From assembly GCF_000015205.1 (NCBI RefSeq), contig NC_008701.1, positions 933,436 through 997,435 of the forward strand: 64,000 nt of DNA, in the 5' to 3' direction. Each line of letters starts with the position of its first letter. Position 1 is the stretch's first letter. The stretch is from Pyrobaculum islandicum DSM 4184. GTDB lineage: Archaea > Thermoproteota > Thermoprotei > Thermoproteales > Thermoproteaceae. Positions 40,703 through 50,745 of the stretch are shown here, one piece after another. A program made the translations under genes and the position numbers. The notes below the pieces were generated by a model. It had not been told where the DNA came from, made no database searches, and saw nothing but the letters and a program-made list of their open reading frames with translations.

Positions 40703-41320
40703 ATGATAAATCTGGGTGCTGACTTAACACCACTTGACTTCCTCACGGCAATAGTCGCGCTTTATGTAGTTGTAGATCCCATCGGTAATGTGCCTCTCTT
40801 TGTTGCCCTTACTGCTAAGTTAGATAAAACACGTAAACGTAGAGTGCTTATACTCTCTGTATTAGTCGCCGCCTCTGTTCTTGTACTTTTCGCAACCTTC
40901 GGCATTGAGATATTCGGCTATTTTGGCGTAAGACTTGGCGATTTTGTTATCGCCAGTGGGCTTATACTAACGGCTTTTTCTCTGTATCAACTATTGCGGC
41001 CTTATGAACAGACTATTTCGTCGAATGGCCTAGAAGTAGCAATAGTGCCTCTGGCAGTCCCGTTTCTAGCGGGGCCGGCGTCTATATCATATGTACTACT
41101 GCTGTCTAAATATATGGGCGTCTTCCCCACGCTATTTGTAATCTTCACAGTCTCGGTGCTCACCCTATTTACGCTCTATATATCGGAATTTATACTAAAA
41201 ATCTTAGGCATGCTCGGAGTCAGAGTACTGGAAAAAATAATGTTAATTATCAGCGTAGCCATCGGGATCTCGTTAATACGTAGAGGACTCCAGTTGTGGT
41301 CGGCAGAACTTCTAACATAG
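40703..41320 (+). CDS. MarC-family membrane protein
   Basis: A 205-residue protein with six transmembrane helices. Family signature VVVDPIGNVPLFVALT near residue 22 and VPLAVPFLAGPASIS near 117. The molecular function of MarC proteins is not settled. A TATA-like GTATATAAC lies 32 nt upstream. Confidence 0.88.
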   Translation: MINLGADLTPLDFLTAIVALYVVVDPIGNVPLFVALTAKLDKTRKRRVLILSVLVAASVLVLFATFGIEIFGYFGVRLGDFVIASGLILTAFSLYQLLRPYEQTISSNGLEVAIVPLAVPFLAGPASISYVLLLSKYMGVFPTLFVIFTVSVLTLFTLYISEFILKILGMLGVRVLEKIMLIISVAIGISLIRRGLQLWSAELLT

Positions 41321-41402
41321 GCCCCATATCTCTCTCTTTAATGAGACATTTTTTCTCTAATCCCAGCTAACAGATTTATAAATTCCATACACATTAGATG
41401 CC

Positions 41403-42326
41403 GTGTCTGTAAAAATTAGCGTTAAAGGGCAAGCAACTGCGCCGGGATCTCTCGCCGAAGTTTTAAAAGGGGTAAAACTCAAGCTCGTTACAATATCTGG
41501 CAAAGGCGGCGTCGGCAAATCGCTTGTAACTACATCCCTAGCCCTGGGTTTTGCCATGAGGGGGTATAAAGTGGGCATATTAGATGGCGATGTTTATGGG
41601 CCTACCGTTCCTAAAATGCTCGGCGTATCAAACAGTATGTTATATGTAGATGAGAAAAGCGGAAAGATAATCCCTGTGACAGGCCCTCTAGGCATTAAAG
41701 TCGTTTCTATCGAATTTGCTCTGCCTAGCGACGATACGGCCGTCATATGGAGAGCGCCTCTTGTTAATCAAGCACTACGGGATTTTATAGCACAGGTTGA
41801 TTGGGGTTCTCTAGATGTCTTAGTAGTAGACCTCCCGCCTGGCACTGGAGACGCCCCGCTTACAATAGCCCAGAGTCTACAAGGGGGGTTAGATGGCAGT
41901 GTAGTAGTTACAATTCCGACAGATATCTCTAGGAGAATCGTGTTAAAAGCAATAGACTTTTCACGTAAATTAAACATCAAGGTGGCCGGCGTTGTCGAGA
42001 ATATGTGTTGTTTTAAATGCCCAGACAATGGAAAGTTGTATTATATCTTTGGAAAAGACGCCGGTAGAAAAATAGCTGAAAGCTCCGGCGTACCATTTCT
42101 AGGAGGGATACCAATAGACCCCGATCTTTCCCAATATCTTGACAGCGGTAGACTTCACGAATTTCTCGCGAGTGAAAACGAGACTGCAAAAGCCATATTA
42201 GAAGTGGTAGACAAATTGATAGAAATGTATAAAGATAAGTTACAACAGCCCATAGAGGCGGAGAAAAAACCAAGGCGGATTTCCCTCCTTAAATTGCCGG
42301 GCGAAGAAGAAGGGGGGAATAGCTAG
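41403..42326 (+). CDS. Mrp/ApbC/NBP35-type P-loop ATPase (Fe-S carrier)
   Basis: A 307-residue ATPase that carries and delivers Fe-S clusters. Deviant Walker A SGKGGVGKSLVTTSLA (about residue 33), Walker B-like VLVVDLPPGTGDAPL, and ENMCCFKCPDNGK with the CxxC cluster ligands at the dimer interface. The C-terminal 30 residues are charged and variable. GTG start. Convergent with cdd, overlapping by 4 bp. Confidence 0.92.
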   Translation: MSVKISVKGQATAPGSLAEVLKGVKLKLVTISGKGGVGKSLVTTSLALGFAMRGYKVGILDGDVYGPTVPKMLGVSNSMLYVDEKSGKIIPVTGPLGIKVVSIEFALPSDDTAVIWRAPLVNQALRDFIAQVDWGSLDVLVVDLPPGTGDAPLTIAQSLQGGLDGSVVVTIPTDISRRIVLKAIDFSRKLNIKVAGVVENMCCFKCPDNGKLYYIFGKDAGRKIAESSGVPFLGGIPIDPDLSQYLDSGRLHEFLASENETAKAILEVVDKLIEMYKDKLQQPIEAEKKPRRISLLKLPGEEEGGNS

Positions 42327-42697
42327 CGTTTTATAAATGGTCTCGGCAACAATTCGCTAAGTCTCACAGTTATCACCTTAGTCCTGCTCGCCATTACTAT
42401 AAGCGCATCTGGATTGAACTCTGCTATCACCTGTCTACATGCTCCACAAGGCGGCGTGGGCTCCTCTGTATCTGTATATACAACGACTACGTCAATATCT
42501 CTATCACCTTCAGATACCGCTTTAAAAACAGCAACACGTTCAGCACATATAGTCAAGCCATATGATGCATTTTCCACGTTAACTCCTGTATATACCTTTC
42601 CACTCTTTGTCTTTACTACAGCCGCCACTTTAAAGTTTGAATATGGGGCATAGGCGTTGTTTATAACAGCCCTGGCCTTCTCTATCAAATCTTCCAC
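42323..42697 (-). CDS. cdd: Cytidine deaminase
   Basis: Deaminates cytidine and deoxycytidine in pyrimidine salvage. Zinc site CAERVA with PCGACRQ; substrate block APYSNFKVAA and GVNVENASYGLTI. I prefer GTG 42697 (VEDLIEKARAV), the usual family start, with a TATA-like ATTATTAATAAG about 20-25 nt upstream; ATG 42739 is the alternative. A class A transposon tail ends about 100 bp upstream. Confidence 0.9.
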   Translation of the reverse strand: MEDLIEKARAVINNAYAPYSNFKVAAVVKTKSGKVYTGVNVENASYGLTICAERVAVFKAVSEGDRDIDVVVVYTDTEEPTPPCGACRQVIAEFNPDALIVMASRTKVITVRLSELLPRPFIKR

Positions 42698-42803
42698 GTC
42701 TCCACACTTTTGCCTCTTATTAATAATATGCCCACCCATACCACCACGCCTTTTTAAGAGACGCCGTCTACCTAACTTCTAGACTCATAAATCTTTTTAC
42801 ACA

Positions 42804-42937
42804 TCCCCCTACCTCTCTCTTGGCCCCTCCCCGAGGGACTTGGGGGCCGCCTCGGGTGCACCGGGGCAAGGGGGCGGGTCATACGGGGGCCGGCCGCGAG
42901 TCGCTTGTTTTGTAACAGCTTGGCGCCCCCGTCTGCC
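42804..42937 (-). ncRNA. Class A structured 3' tail (candidate omega/re-RNA)
   Basis: Same blocks as the tail at 24096: GCCTCGGGTGCACCGGGGC hairpin, CTCTTGGCCCCTCCCC and the TAGGGGGA end at 42804. It is joined directly to the middle of a tnpB gene (after VGLVADG), so the coding 3' half is deleted while the tail is kept. Confidence 0.5.
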
Positions 42938-43605
42938 GTCGGCCACGAGGCCAACCTTTATGTAGTGATCCAACCGGTTGACGTCAACAACGACAAGCGC
43001 CTTGGGCTCCGTTGGCTTGACTTCTCTAGCGGACACCAAGGCAATATACAGGCCGCCGTAAGTAGGATCCTTCTCACCATCTCTCTTCTCAATGCCCAAA
43101 AATGTCAACTTGAGTTTGGCGCCTTCCTGTAGTCTCTCTCTTATCCAAGAGATGCTGCCCTTCTTCAATTTTAAGACAAACGGCGGTATGCCCAACTTCC
43201 GCACTCTGACGACACCGCTCTTAAGGTTAACAAAGACGGCCCTACTCATGTCTCTCTCGTTTTCCACTCTCAACTGGCGTTTAACGGAACCGCCCGGTGG
43301 AACACCACATCACACCAAAGGAACTTAGCCCACTCTGCAAAGTGTCTCTTAAGTCCATACTTGGAGAACACGTCTTCGATAATCTTATGCGCAAACTCCC
43401 GCCTGTCGGGAGTAAGCAAGCAGTCTAGCTCCTCCGACGCGAGCTTGGGCTCCTCCTGTCCCGTGGCCTCTTTCAACAGCCTTTTGGCGTACTCTTCCGT
43501 CGCGAGATGTATCCTCGTCGCTAGGTCTAGGACGTCCGGCCGCTCTTCGACGAGTTTCCAAAGGATTCTGATTTTCAACGTCTTGTACGTTTGGCTCATA
43601 TGCAT
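42938..43605 (-). pseudogene. TnpB-like gene, N-terminal half joined to the 3' tail
   Basis: From ATG 43605 (MHMSQTYKTLKIRILWKLVE) through TGQEEPKLASEELD to FHRAVPLN, a one-base deletion near 43275, then QLRVENERDMSRAVFVNLKS, RuvC-I VVVDVNRLDHYIKVG and LVADG, where the sequence jumps into the tail. RuvC-II, RuvC-III and the zinc ribbon are missing. Palindrome P4 is upstream. Confidence 0.8.
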
Positions 43606-43661
43606 AAAGGGCGTGGGGGAGGAAAGCTAGTTGAAGAGACTCTCTTTCTACTCCCTCGCTT

Positions 43662-43694
43662 CACCTGCCTTACAGCGACGACGTGAGGCAGGTG
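43662..43694. repeat. Palindrome P4 (TnpB element 5' hairpin)
   Basis: CACCTGCCTTAC and GTGAGGCAGGTG flank AGCGACGAC (one mismatch). Imperfect symmetry extends over 43644-43709: CTTTCTACTCCCTCGCTT on the left and GTGAAGGAGTCGAAAG on the right. The left arm leads to tnpB, the right arm to a small membrane ORF. Confidence 0.85.
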
Positions 43695-43762
43695 TGTGAA
43701 GGAGTCGAAAGGGTGAGTGGGCCGAGCCGCGTCTAGCTTTTTATGCATGTGGCGAGGGAGGT

Positions 43763-44004
43763 ATGGGCCTACTGTTGTTTGTGGTTGGGCTCGTCGTCAT
43801 GGAGCAACGCCGTGTTGGCTCTGCTCAGTATTCTTCGTGTTTGCTGATACGTTGGCTAAGCTTCTTGCGTGCGACTTCACTTCTCCGATTGAATACATCG
43901 TGGCGTTTGACACATTCCTGTTCTGTTTTGCCCTGGTCGTTATTGTATCGTTTATAGATCCCAGACAGGGCACAGACAAATCGCGCGACGCACTTAAAAA
44001 GTGA
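43763..44004 (+). pseudogene. Small membrane protein gene with frameshift
   Basis: ATG 43763 starts MGLLLFVVGLVVMEQRR. The frame shifts near 43815 into FFVFADTLAKLLACDFTSPI, then FDTFLFCFALVVIVSFIDP and a stop at 44004. Two or three hydrophobic segments. Its leader (TAGCTTTTTATGCATGTGG) resembles the tnpB leader on the other side of P4 and that at 25920. Confidence 0.45.
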
Positions 44005-44200
44005 CTATGTTCGGCATGTCCGCCACGGCCATCGCCATCTTGTTCATGAACCTCGGATCTCTCACGCCGTTACAAACCGCCAGTCCGGCCCCGGAGAGTC
44101 GGCCGGAAGTCATGGTTCAACCGCGCCGACCCCCACCCCCGCGGCCCCAAGGGCGTCAGCGGGAGCGGGCTCGGCGCCACGAGGGGGCGCGATAGTGTAG
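44005..44200. repeat. GC-rich relic island
   Basis: GC-rich gap sharing GGCCCCAAGGGC, then TCAGCGG, with 2680-2712. On the minus strand it reads GAEPAPADALGAAGVGVG, akin to GSGPASADALGAAVV there. No intact gene. Confidence 0.4.
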
Positions 44201-44228
44201 TTTATATAATGGCTTTTAAAAGCCGCTC

Positions 44229-45167
44229 GTGCCTACTGCGGAAGATGTTAGGAGGCGAATTGTAGAACATGGCTTGTCTATACGTGATAGAGTTGTGGAA
44301 AATCTTCCATATAGCTATAGTGTTATGGTAGAACAGATAAAGTCAATATCGCGCACATATAAGGGTGATTTCGATACATTTTTCTCAAGTCTATCTAACA
44401 TCAAAGGACTTGACCTATTGATAATATATGTCATGCTTGTAGCATTACTAAGTAGATATAAGGCGCTTAAAGATGATGAACTAAGAAGTCTATCGGCCGC
44501 GTTTGAAAAACACATATATGACGTAATTTCTGCGTCAAAACTACGTAGGGTACTTGAAGAAGCCAGTGTAGAAAAAGAGATTTCAAACGAGACAATTTCG
44601 GATCTTTTGAGGTCGCTAAACATAGTAAGCAATAAACATAGCACGCTTTATGCTTGGATAGCTAAACAACGGAGACTGTCTAAATTTGAAGATGAGGTTA
44701 GAAAGATAATCTTTAAAGGTCGGGGAGGCAGCCGCGTTAGTAGAGGAGCGAGACTCTTCATACGCATTTTTATACATGAAACAAATATACCCCTGGCGTT
44801 TAAGATTGTCCATACGCCTGAATACAAAAAATATATACTCCATGGAGATATGTATACGGCGTTAGTTACTTTGAGATCAGGCGCTTTTGAAGATATACCT
44901 ACTCTTACTTCAGAGAGGATAAAAGCGAGGATTGCCAAGAGGATCCTCTGTGAAGCTAGAGAGGGGGGGTCTAGATGTCGCGATGTAGTATTTAGACTAG
45001 AGAGCATACGCGGCTTGATTAGACACGTGGGAAAAATAAGCGGTGACCCCATACTATATGAGAGGGGGGCTTATGACATTGGCATGAAATATTGTAAAGA
45101 GCTTAAATGCGACACATGCCCTCTGAGAGATATGTGTAAACGCTATATCTTTATCAAGCTCAAGTAG
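44229..45167 (+). CDS. Unknown protein with C-terminal Fe-S-like four-cysteine loop
   Basis: 312 residues, mostly helical, GTG start. The C-terminus has CKELKCDTCPLRDMC, a C-x4-C-x2-C-x5-C loop close to the 4Fe-4S loop of endonuclease III/MutY glycosylases (C-x6-C-x2-C-x5-C). The segment FKIVHTPEYKKYILHGDMYT precedes a helical region (RIAKRILCEARE), and GKISGDPILYERGAYDIGMKYC leads to the loop. A helix-hairpin-helix and catalytic Lys/Asp are not evident, so the glycosylase link is only a guess. Confidence 0.55.
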   Translation: MPTAEDVRRRIVEHGLSIRDRVVENLPYSYSVMVEQIKSISRTYKGDFDTFFSSLSNIKGLDLLIIYVMLVALLSRYKALKDDELRSLSAAFEKHIYDVISASKLRRVLEEASVEKEISNETISDLLRSLNIVSNKHSTLYAWIAKQRRLSKFEDEVRKIIFKGRGGSRVSRGARLFIRIFIHETNIPLAFKIVHTPEYKKYILHGDMYTALVTLRSGAFEDIPTLTSERIKARIAKRILCEAREGGSRCRDVVFRLESIRGLIRHVGKISGDPILYERGAYDIGMKYCKELKCDTCPLRDMCKRYIFIKLK

Positions 45168-45203
45168 CATAATGTATTAATAAAGAAGCTATAGCTAAGT
45201 CTT

Positions 45204-45986
45204 ATGCTACTAAAAGGAAAGGTCTCTATAGTCACCGCTGCGAGTAGAGGGATAGGGCGTGGCGTTGCGTCTGTACTCGCGAGAGAGGGTTCTGACTTAG
45301 TTATCGCCGCCCGCGACTCAGAGAAATTAAAAAATGTAGCCAACGAGTTGTCGTCTAAATATGGAGTTACTGTGATTCCCGTTTCTGCAGATTTGACAAA
45401 TAGAGGAGATGTAAAACGAGTAGTAGAGGAGACCATCAAGAACTTTGGGAAAGTAGACGTATTAGTCTACAACACAGGACCGCCTAAGCCGGGGACTTTT
45501 CTTGAACTCACAGAGGAGGACTGGGACTATGGTGTAAAACTACTATTGATGAGCGCTGTGTGGATAACAAGAGATGTCCTCCCCCATATGATTGAGAGAA
45601 GACAAGGCAGATTAATATATATCACATCTAGCACGCTAAAACAGCCGATTCCAACGCTCACACTCTCTAATGTAATTAGAATCTCTCTAGCAGGTTTGGT
45701 AAAAACACTAGCATATCAGCTAGGCAGATACAATATCCTCGTCAACGGCATTATGCAGGGATATGTAGACACAGACCGCGTGAGAGAGGTAGCCGCCGCG
45801 AGAGCCCAAAGAGAGGGGCGTACCGTCGATGAAGTATTAGAAGAAATGGGAAGAGAGATCCCGCTGGGCAGATTAGCTAAGCCGGAAGAGATAGGAGAGC
45901 TCGTGGCCTTCCTAGCCTCCGAAAAAGCTAGCTATATCACAGGCTCTTTAATTTTAATAGACGGGGGACGTACGTTATGTATATAG
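45204..45986 (+). CDS. Short-chain dehydrogenase/reductase, atypical active site
   Basis: A 260-residue SDR. Cofactor motif [16 protein letters not shown]-like YNTGPPKPG, and catalytic-strand serine [13 protein letters not shown]. The usual YxxxK is replaced by [16 protein letters not shown], lacking Tyr and with Arg where Lys would be. The C-terminus [19 protein letters not shown] is standard. An SDR subclass with this change exists in bacteria; whether it reduces anything is open. Ends 12 bp into the convergent glyA. Confidence 0.8.
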   Translation: MLLKGKVSIVTAASRGIGRGVASVLAREGSDLVIAARDSEKLKNVANELSSKYGVTVIPVSADLTNRGDVKRVVEETIKNFGKVDVLVYNTGPPKPGTFLELTEEDWDYGVKLLLMSAVWITRDVLPHMIERRQGRLIYITSSTLKQPIPTLTLSNVIRISLAGLVKTLAYQLGRYNILVNGIMQGYVDTDRVREVAAARAQREGRTVDEVLEEMGREIPLGRLAKPEEIGELVAFLASEKASYITGSLILIDGGRTLCI

Positions 45987-47267
45987 ATTTAACGAGTGGA
46001 AAATTTTATCTACAATATCTCTACTTATTTTGAATCCATATTTAATTTCTAGATATGATTTTCTAAATTCAACTACATCACGTTTTATATTGTTGACGTC
46101 TTCACCGCGTAATACCCGCGCGATAAATCTCGCAATTTCTCTCATCTCGTCTTTCCCCATGCCGAATCTTGTCATCTCTTGTACGCCTATTCTAATGCCG
46201 CTGGGTTTTAACACACTTTTATCCCAAGGTAAGGCGTTTTTATTAACTATGATGTTTGCCTCCTCAAGCAGAGCTGCTACTTTATCGCCTCCGCCGAACT
46301 TAGACACATCTACAGCAACTTGATGCGTTTTTGTATAACCCTGTCTCTCGGCCACTGGGGGCACTCCCTCTGCTGCAAGAGCCTCGGCCAGAGCTCTGGC
46401 GTTTTCCACAATTCTTGTAGCATATTCTCTTCCAAAAACCTCCATTTCTACAAGTGTTACATATGTTGCGGCATAGCGATGGAGGTGGTAGTTAGAGGTA
46501 AAGGTGGGAAAGACCGCTCTCTGTATCTGTGAGTTTTTCTCTTCATCAAGAACAGTGGCTATTACCCCGCCTTGGGGGCCTGGAAATGTCTTATGAGTAG
46601 ACGCCGTAGTTAAATGCGCGCCTTCTCTCAACGGATTGGGGAAAGCCCCGCCTACGATTAGTCCAAAAACATGTGCAGAGTCGTGAAGTACATATGCCCC
46701 TACGGTTTTTGCAACCTCTGCTATTTCTTTAACCGGGTGGGGAAATAGATATAGAGAGGCGCCTAGTATTATTAAGTTAGGCCGTTTCTCCTCTATTAAC
46801 TTACGTGCCGCATCTACGTCTATGTTAAAGTTTTCCAAATCCCAAGGTAGTTCAACCGCTTTAAGTCTAAGTGCCTTAAGCCCGCCTACAGTGTTATGGC
46901 TTATATGGCCGCCGTATTTTATAGGCAACGAAGCCACTGTACCGCCCTCGGGGACTAAGGCAAAGTAGGCCGCTAAGTTAGCTATCGTGCCTGAAATAGG
47001 TCTCACATCTACAAACCTCGCGCCTAAGACATTTGCAAATTTTTTCGAAAGCGCGTCTTCCAATATGTCTACATATCTTACACCCTGGTAGTACCTACTC
47101 CCAACTATGCCCTCTGCGTATCTACCCGCCAGATCGTTTATATATACCAGTTCCGCAAGTGGCGACATCACATTTTCACTAGCTATTAGATTTATCGTCT
47201 CCTTACGTCTCCATGTATTATGCCTAATTACGACATCTAAGATATTTTCCACTTCCTGCGGTAGCAT
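45975..47267 (-). CDS. glyA: Serine hydroxymethyltransferase
   Basis: PLP enzyme interconverting serine and glycine with a pterin one-carbon carrier. It is 430 residues. [12 protein letters not shown] at the start, [11 protein letters not shown], active-site lysine in [15 protein letters not shown] (about residue 230), and [12 protein letters not shown] near the end. A TATA box (AATATTTAAC, about 47283-47292) lies 20-25 nt before ATG 47267. Confidence 0.95.
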   Translation of the reverse strand: MLPQEVENILDVVIRHNTWRRKETINLIASENVMSPLAELVYINDLAGRYAEGIVGSRYYQGVRYVDILEDALSKKFANVLGARFVDVRPISGTIANLAAYFALVPEGGTVASLPIKYGGHISHNTVGGLKALRLKAVELPWDLENFNIDVDAARKLIEEKRPNLIILGASLYLFPHPVKEIAEVAKTVGAYVLHDSAHVFGLIVGGAFPNPLREGAHLTTASTHKTFPGPQGGVIATVLDEEKNSQIQRAVFPTFTSNYHLHRYAATYVTLVEMEVFGREYATRIVENARALAEALAAEGVPPVAERQGYTKTHQVAVDVSKFGGGDKVAALLEEANIIVNKNALPWDKSVLKPSGIRIGVQEMTRFGMGKDEMREIARFIARVLRGEDVNNIKRDVVEFRKSYLEIKYGFKISRDIVDKIFHSLNLYT

Positions 47268-47297
47268 TAAGCCAGCTATAGCCTAGGTTAAATATTT

Positions 47298-48032
47298 TTA
47301 CCGAAGTGATACCACTCTTATCTTTGTATATGGGTACTGTCCTCTTTCGTCTTTTTCCCACTTCTTAACCATGTCCCATATGGTGAGAAACGCCACGCCT
47401 ACTGCAAACAGCGCCTCGGGGCCAGGGGGCACATCCCTAGACTTCACAGTCGCGACAGCAGTAAGTATATCTCTCACATCTATGTCTATTTTGAAGGACT
47501 GGATAGATGGACAAGGGCCGCCCATAAGTTCACAAAGCCTTTTTACATTGAGTGCAGCTGCGGTTTGTGCCGCATATATCGGATGTCCTTTATCCACTGG
47601 CTTTTTTACTAAGTCAAGGCTCTTTAGCTCCATCTCTCCATACGCCGACGCTACAACATCTCCGTTTCTCACAAGCGGCAACTCCTCCAACTGAGTTATA
47701 TCTACGGTGGCATAGCCATCGCCTTTTGTTTTAACTTCTACAACGATGTTTTTTATAGTCTCTACGCCAGAGCTCACTGCACCAACTAAAACGCCAAATA
47801 ACACATCCATTTCGACCCCCGTCTGCCACTCTGTTGAACCCTCGACGTATAATCTCCCATTTTTGCAACTTGCCGAGACAGACAAAGGCAGAGGGTGTAG
47901 AAATGGAAGATAGCGATGTGCAAATCTCGCAGCATGTGCCGCAACTGCCGTATTACACCTATCTACTACAACTTCGGCAGACGCTCTCGCATATCTAAAT
48001 ACGTCAGGTTTTCTAGATATATCGACAATCAT
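47298..48032 (-). CDS. moaC: Tandem MoaC-like protein (molybdopterin precursor synthase)
   Basis: 244 residues versus about 155 for ordinary MoaC. The first half has [31 protein letters not shown] (compare IPLCHPL) and [16 protein letters not shown]. The second repeats the pattern: [18 protein letters not shown] and [20 protein letters not shown]. MoaC converts the MoaA product to cyclic pyranopterin. Start ATG 48032 is fixed by ATGA overlap with the upstream zinc gene. Fusion reading is inferred from internal resemblance. Confidence 0.72.
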   Translation of the reverse strand: MIVDISRKPDVFRYARASAEVVVDRCNTAVAAHAARFAHRYLPFLHPLPLSVSASCKNGRLYVEGSTEWQTGVEMDVLFGVLVGAVSSGVETIKNIVVEVKTKGDGYATVDITQLEELPLVRNGDVVASAYGEMELKSLDLVKKPVDKGHPIYAAQTAAALNVKRLCELMGGPCPSIQSFKIDIDVRDILTAVATVKSRDVPPGPEALFAVGVAFLTIWDMVKKWEKDERGQYPYTKIRVVSLR

Positions 48033-48358
48033 TGAAAACACCTATCGGCATCTGCGTAATATCTCGCCAGTTCAGCTTTTGTCAACTTACGTCTTTCGGC
48101 CCTCTGGATGAGAATTTTGGCTGCCAGAAGCCGCGCGTTTTTTTCATCAAGCTCCTTTAGCAATTGGGTGAGAAGCTCCTCACAGCTTTCAATAGGAGCG
48201 TCGATGTATTTCTCAAATAGCTTGGCCTTTTTTATATCTAGCTCAATCCAAGAATAGTCCACCTGCGGTATAGGCCACCTATGCCCACAGCGTTTACATA
48301 TAAATTCATTACTGGGTAACAACGCAATTTCTCGAGATCCACACTTTGGACAGAACAC
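48029..48358 (-). CDS. Zinc-ribbon protein (109 aa)
   Basis: N-terminal zinc ribbon [17 protein letters not shown], then a helical domain ([20 protein letters not shown]). Co-transcribed with moaC (4-bp overlap) and 28 bp after the IDI gene. Possibly RNA-binding or a transcription-related ribbon; no specific family. Confidence 0.65.
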   Translation of the reverse strand: MFCPKCGSREIALLPSNEFICKRCGHRWPIPQVDYSWIELDIKKAKLFEKYIDAPIESCEELLTQLLKELDEKNARLLAAKILIQRAERRKLTKAELARYYADADRCFQ

Positions 48359-48386
48359 ATGGCGTTAGGTTTCTATGTTTAAAATT

Positions 48387-49451
48387 TTAACAAACGAGCT
48401 TTCTCTGCTCTATCCAATTCCGTAGCCGCGGGCCATAAACCCGTGGCGCCGACTTAAGATCTTCAATTGTACGAGAGCCTGTAAGAAACATGGCAATCTT
48501 CACCTCCGCAATCACAGTCTCTATCTCCTCTCTTAGCCTGCCTTCTAGAGCCGCCTTTAAAAACGGCTGTGACATTGTGAAAAAATCTGCGCCTAATGCA
48601 AGCGCCTTTGCGCCATCGAGACCACTTCTGATACCCCCTGATGCAATTATATAACCGCGGTAGCCGGACCTCGCCTCACATATAGATGCCGCCGTAGGTA
48701 TACCCCACGATTTAAATACTTCTGCAACTCTCCGACGCATAGACGAGCCAGACTCTGCAGCTCTGGCGCCCTCAATAGCTATGAAAGAGGTTCCGCCATA
48801 GCCTCCGACATCTATAGCGTCTGCAACTTCAACTAGACGGGAAGCCACCTCTTTTGAAATACCATTGCCTACCTCCTTTACTATAACCGGCCGGCCCGCC
48901 GCTTTTCTAACGACTTTTATCTTCTCAAATACGCCTCTAAAACGAGGCTCTCCCTCAGGCTGGATAACCTCTTGTGCAGCGTTTAAATGTATAGCTATGG
49001 CATATGCATCTATCATGTCTACTGCTTGAGACACCCACTCGGCTAATTTTTCGTCAGATAACTCGGCTAACTGCGGCGCGCCTAAGTTTGCCACTTTCGG
49101 CACAGAGGGTGCGTTTTTCTTAACTACTTCAAAAGTCCACCTAACTTCTGGCTTCATCAAGGCCACTCTCTGAGATCCAACATAAATCGGTATCCCAAAC
49201 TCCTCTGCTATTTTTGCCAACTCGGCGTTTATCTTACCCGCCAGCTCTGTCCCGCCAGTCATAGCGCCTATTCCAAACGGCGCGTTTACTTTAACACCTA
49301 AAAAACGCGTTGTAATGTCAACCTCAGAAAGATCTATCTCTGGCAATGCGTTATGTAAGAGGATAACTTCGTCAAACCAGGGAGATCCCACTTGAGAAAT
49401 TTCAGAACTGGCCAGATATATGTGGTCGTTTTTCCTCTTATCTATCGCCAT
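48387..49451 (-). CDS. fni: Isopentenyl-diphosphate delta-isomerase, type 2
   Basis: FMN- and NAD(P)H-dependent isomerase that makes DMAPP for archaeal lipids. It is 354 residues. [11 protein letters not shown] at the start, [41 protein letters not shown], and the FMN phosphate loop [22 protein letters not shown] (split: [22 protein letters not shown]). Overlaps the L2 stop by one base. Confidence 0.95.
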   Translation of the reverse strand: MAIDKRKNDHIYLASSEISQVGSPWFDEVILLHNALPEIDLSEVDITTRFLGVKVNAPFGIGAMTGGTELAGKINAELAKIAEEFGIPIYVGSQRVALMKPEVRWTFEVVKKNAPSVPKVANLGAPQLAELSDEKLAEWVSQAVDMIDAYAIAIHLNAAQEVIQPEGEPRFRGVFEKIKVVRKAAGRPVIVKEVGNGISKEVASRLVEVADAIDVGGYGGTSFIAIEGARAAESGSSMRRRVAEVFKSWGIPTAASICEARSGYRGYIIASGGIRSGLDGAKALALGADFFTMSQPFLKAALEGRLREEIETVIAEVKIAMFLTGSRTIEDLKSAPRVYGPRLRNWIEQRKLVC

Positions 49452-50191
49452 TATAATTTCTGTTGTGCTCTAGCTCTCACACAGCCGCGGCCAGTACACC
49501 TAGACCCGTAGAAGCCCACTTTCTGGCCTGGAGGCGCAGTCTTTGGCACAGGGGTGCCGCCTTTTGGATGTGAGCCGCCGCCGTGTGGATGCGCATATGG
49601 CGACATAGCCTTTCCTCTGACGGTTGGATACTTCCACGCCTTTGCCTTAGCTCTATGATATTTCTTCCCAGCTTTGAGAAACGGCTTTTCTATTCTGCCG
49701 CCCCCTGCGACAATGCCAACAGTGGCTCTGCCTCTGGAATCTACCTCTACGACTTTTCCGCTGGGTAGTCTAATTATAGTCTTGTTCTCCTCTGGCTTCT
49801 GGCCTACTACCACAGCGTAGGTGCCTCCAGCTCTGGCAAATTTGCCGCCGTCGCCAGCTCTCTTTTCAACATTAAAAACCATTGTACCCTCGGGGACTCT
49901 CCCCAGGATTACTATGTTACCTGTCTTTGGAGCTGCTAAGTCACCTACTTCAATCTCTTGACCAACATAAAGCCCCTCAGCCGCAAAATTCAAAAATTCC
50001 ACGCCGTTTTCAAGCCTTATTCTAGCCACGGGGGCGTTTAAACCAGGCTCATGCAGTATTTCTACGACATAGCCCCTCCCAACAGTTACATTAAGAGGCG
50101 GATATCTAACTGGGCCGTCTCTCTTCCAACTAGGAGATCTGAACTGCGAGCCGCCTCTCCCCCTCCTCTGCACAAGTATCCTTTTACCCAT
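49451..50191 (-). CDS. rpl2: Ribosomal protein L2
   Basis: A 246-residue uL2, a core 23S rRNA-binding protein near the peptidyl-transferase centre. [15 protein letters not shown] at the start, [20 protein letters not shown], and the conserved C-terminal loop [20 protein letters not shown] with its functional histidine. Leads the L2-IDI-ribbon-MoaC operon; not within a ribosomal superoperon here. Confidence 0.97.
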   Translation of the reverse strand: MGKRILVQRRGRGGSQFRSPSWKRDGPVRYPPLNVTVGRGYVVEILHEPGLNAPVARIRLENGVEFLNFAAEGLYVGQEIEVGDLAAPKTGNIVILGRVPEGTMVFNVEKRAGDGGKFARAGGTYAVVVGQKPEENKTIIRLPSGKVVEVDSRGRATVGIVAGGGRIEKPFLKAGKKYHRAKAKAWKYPTVRGKAMSPYAHPHGGGSHPKGGTPVPKTAPPGQKVGFYGSRCTGRGCVRARAQQKL

Positions 50192-50244
50192 CGCGCCACG
50201 AGAGTAAGGAAGTTTATAAACATTTACTGCCTGCCGTTTGCCGC

Positions 50245-50400
50245 TTGTCCTTGCGCCTAGGGACTTTCTCCTCGCTCATGCCTTCATCGGCATCTGTGAT
50301 ACCTCTGGCGAGGGGCCGGGCGGCGCGCGGCCCTCCGCAAGTGCCCTCTTCTCAATGTTTATCACGGTTGCCACCCCCCTCTACAGTCTTCACCAGCTCA
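50245..50400 (-). pseudogene. TnpB (second family) C-terminal remnant
   Basis: The minus strand reads VATVINIEKRALAEGRAPPG, then PSPEVSQMPMKA, a stop, and ARRKSLGA, matching DVAAVINIERRALEEGRVPP and AWARRKSLGA of the intact copy at 28184. It lies 54 bp upstream of rpl2. Confidence 0.65.
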
Positions 50401-50424
50401 GCCATGGAAAAATATATTCACCGG

Positions 50425-50745
50425 CTTAAATCCATCCCCGCCCTAAAGGGCAAGGCTTTCAGTTGTAATGTGATGAAAGAGTTGGGTACTTCTCCCTCAG
50501 CATATTATACAGAGCCTTCCTAAGAGAGGTGTGGCTTGTCACCTCGTGTTCAAAGCCATAATTGACGAGCTGGACGACGAGCTCCTTATACTTCTCCTCA
50601 AGCTCCCTTAGGAGGTTTATCTTACGCTAGCTGAGGCGGGGGCTGGGAGATGGCGACCGTGCGCGTTATGACGTACTCTTTCTTCTCTTGCTTCTTCTGC
50701 GGCTTTCTCCTTCTGTCTCTCGCAACCCTCCTCTACCACAGATAA
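50425..50745 (-). pseudogene. TnpB N-terminal remnant with end hairpin
   Basis: The minus strand reads EYVITRTVAISQPPPQLA, a stop, then frames giving INLLRELEEKYKELVVQL and NYGFEHEVTSHTSLRKALYN, like a TnpB N-terminus. It runs into TTGCCCTTTAGGGCGGGGAT, an IS605-type end hairpin (about 50435-50455). The remaining gap 50746-51120 shows no gene. Confidence 0.5.
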
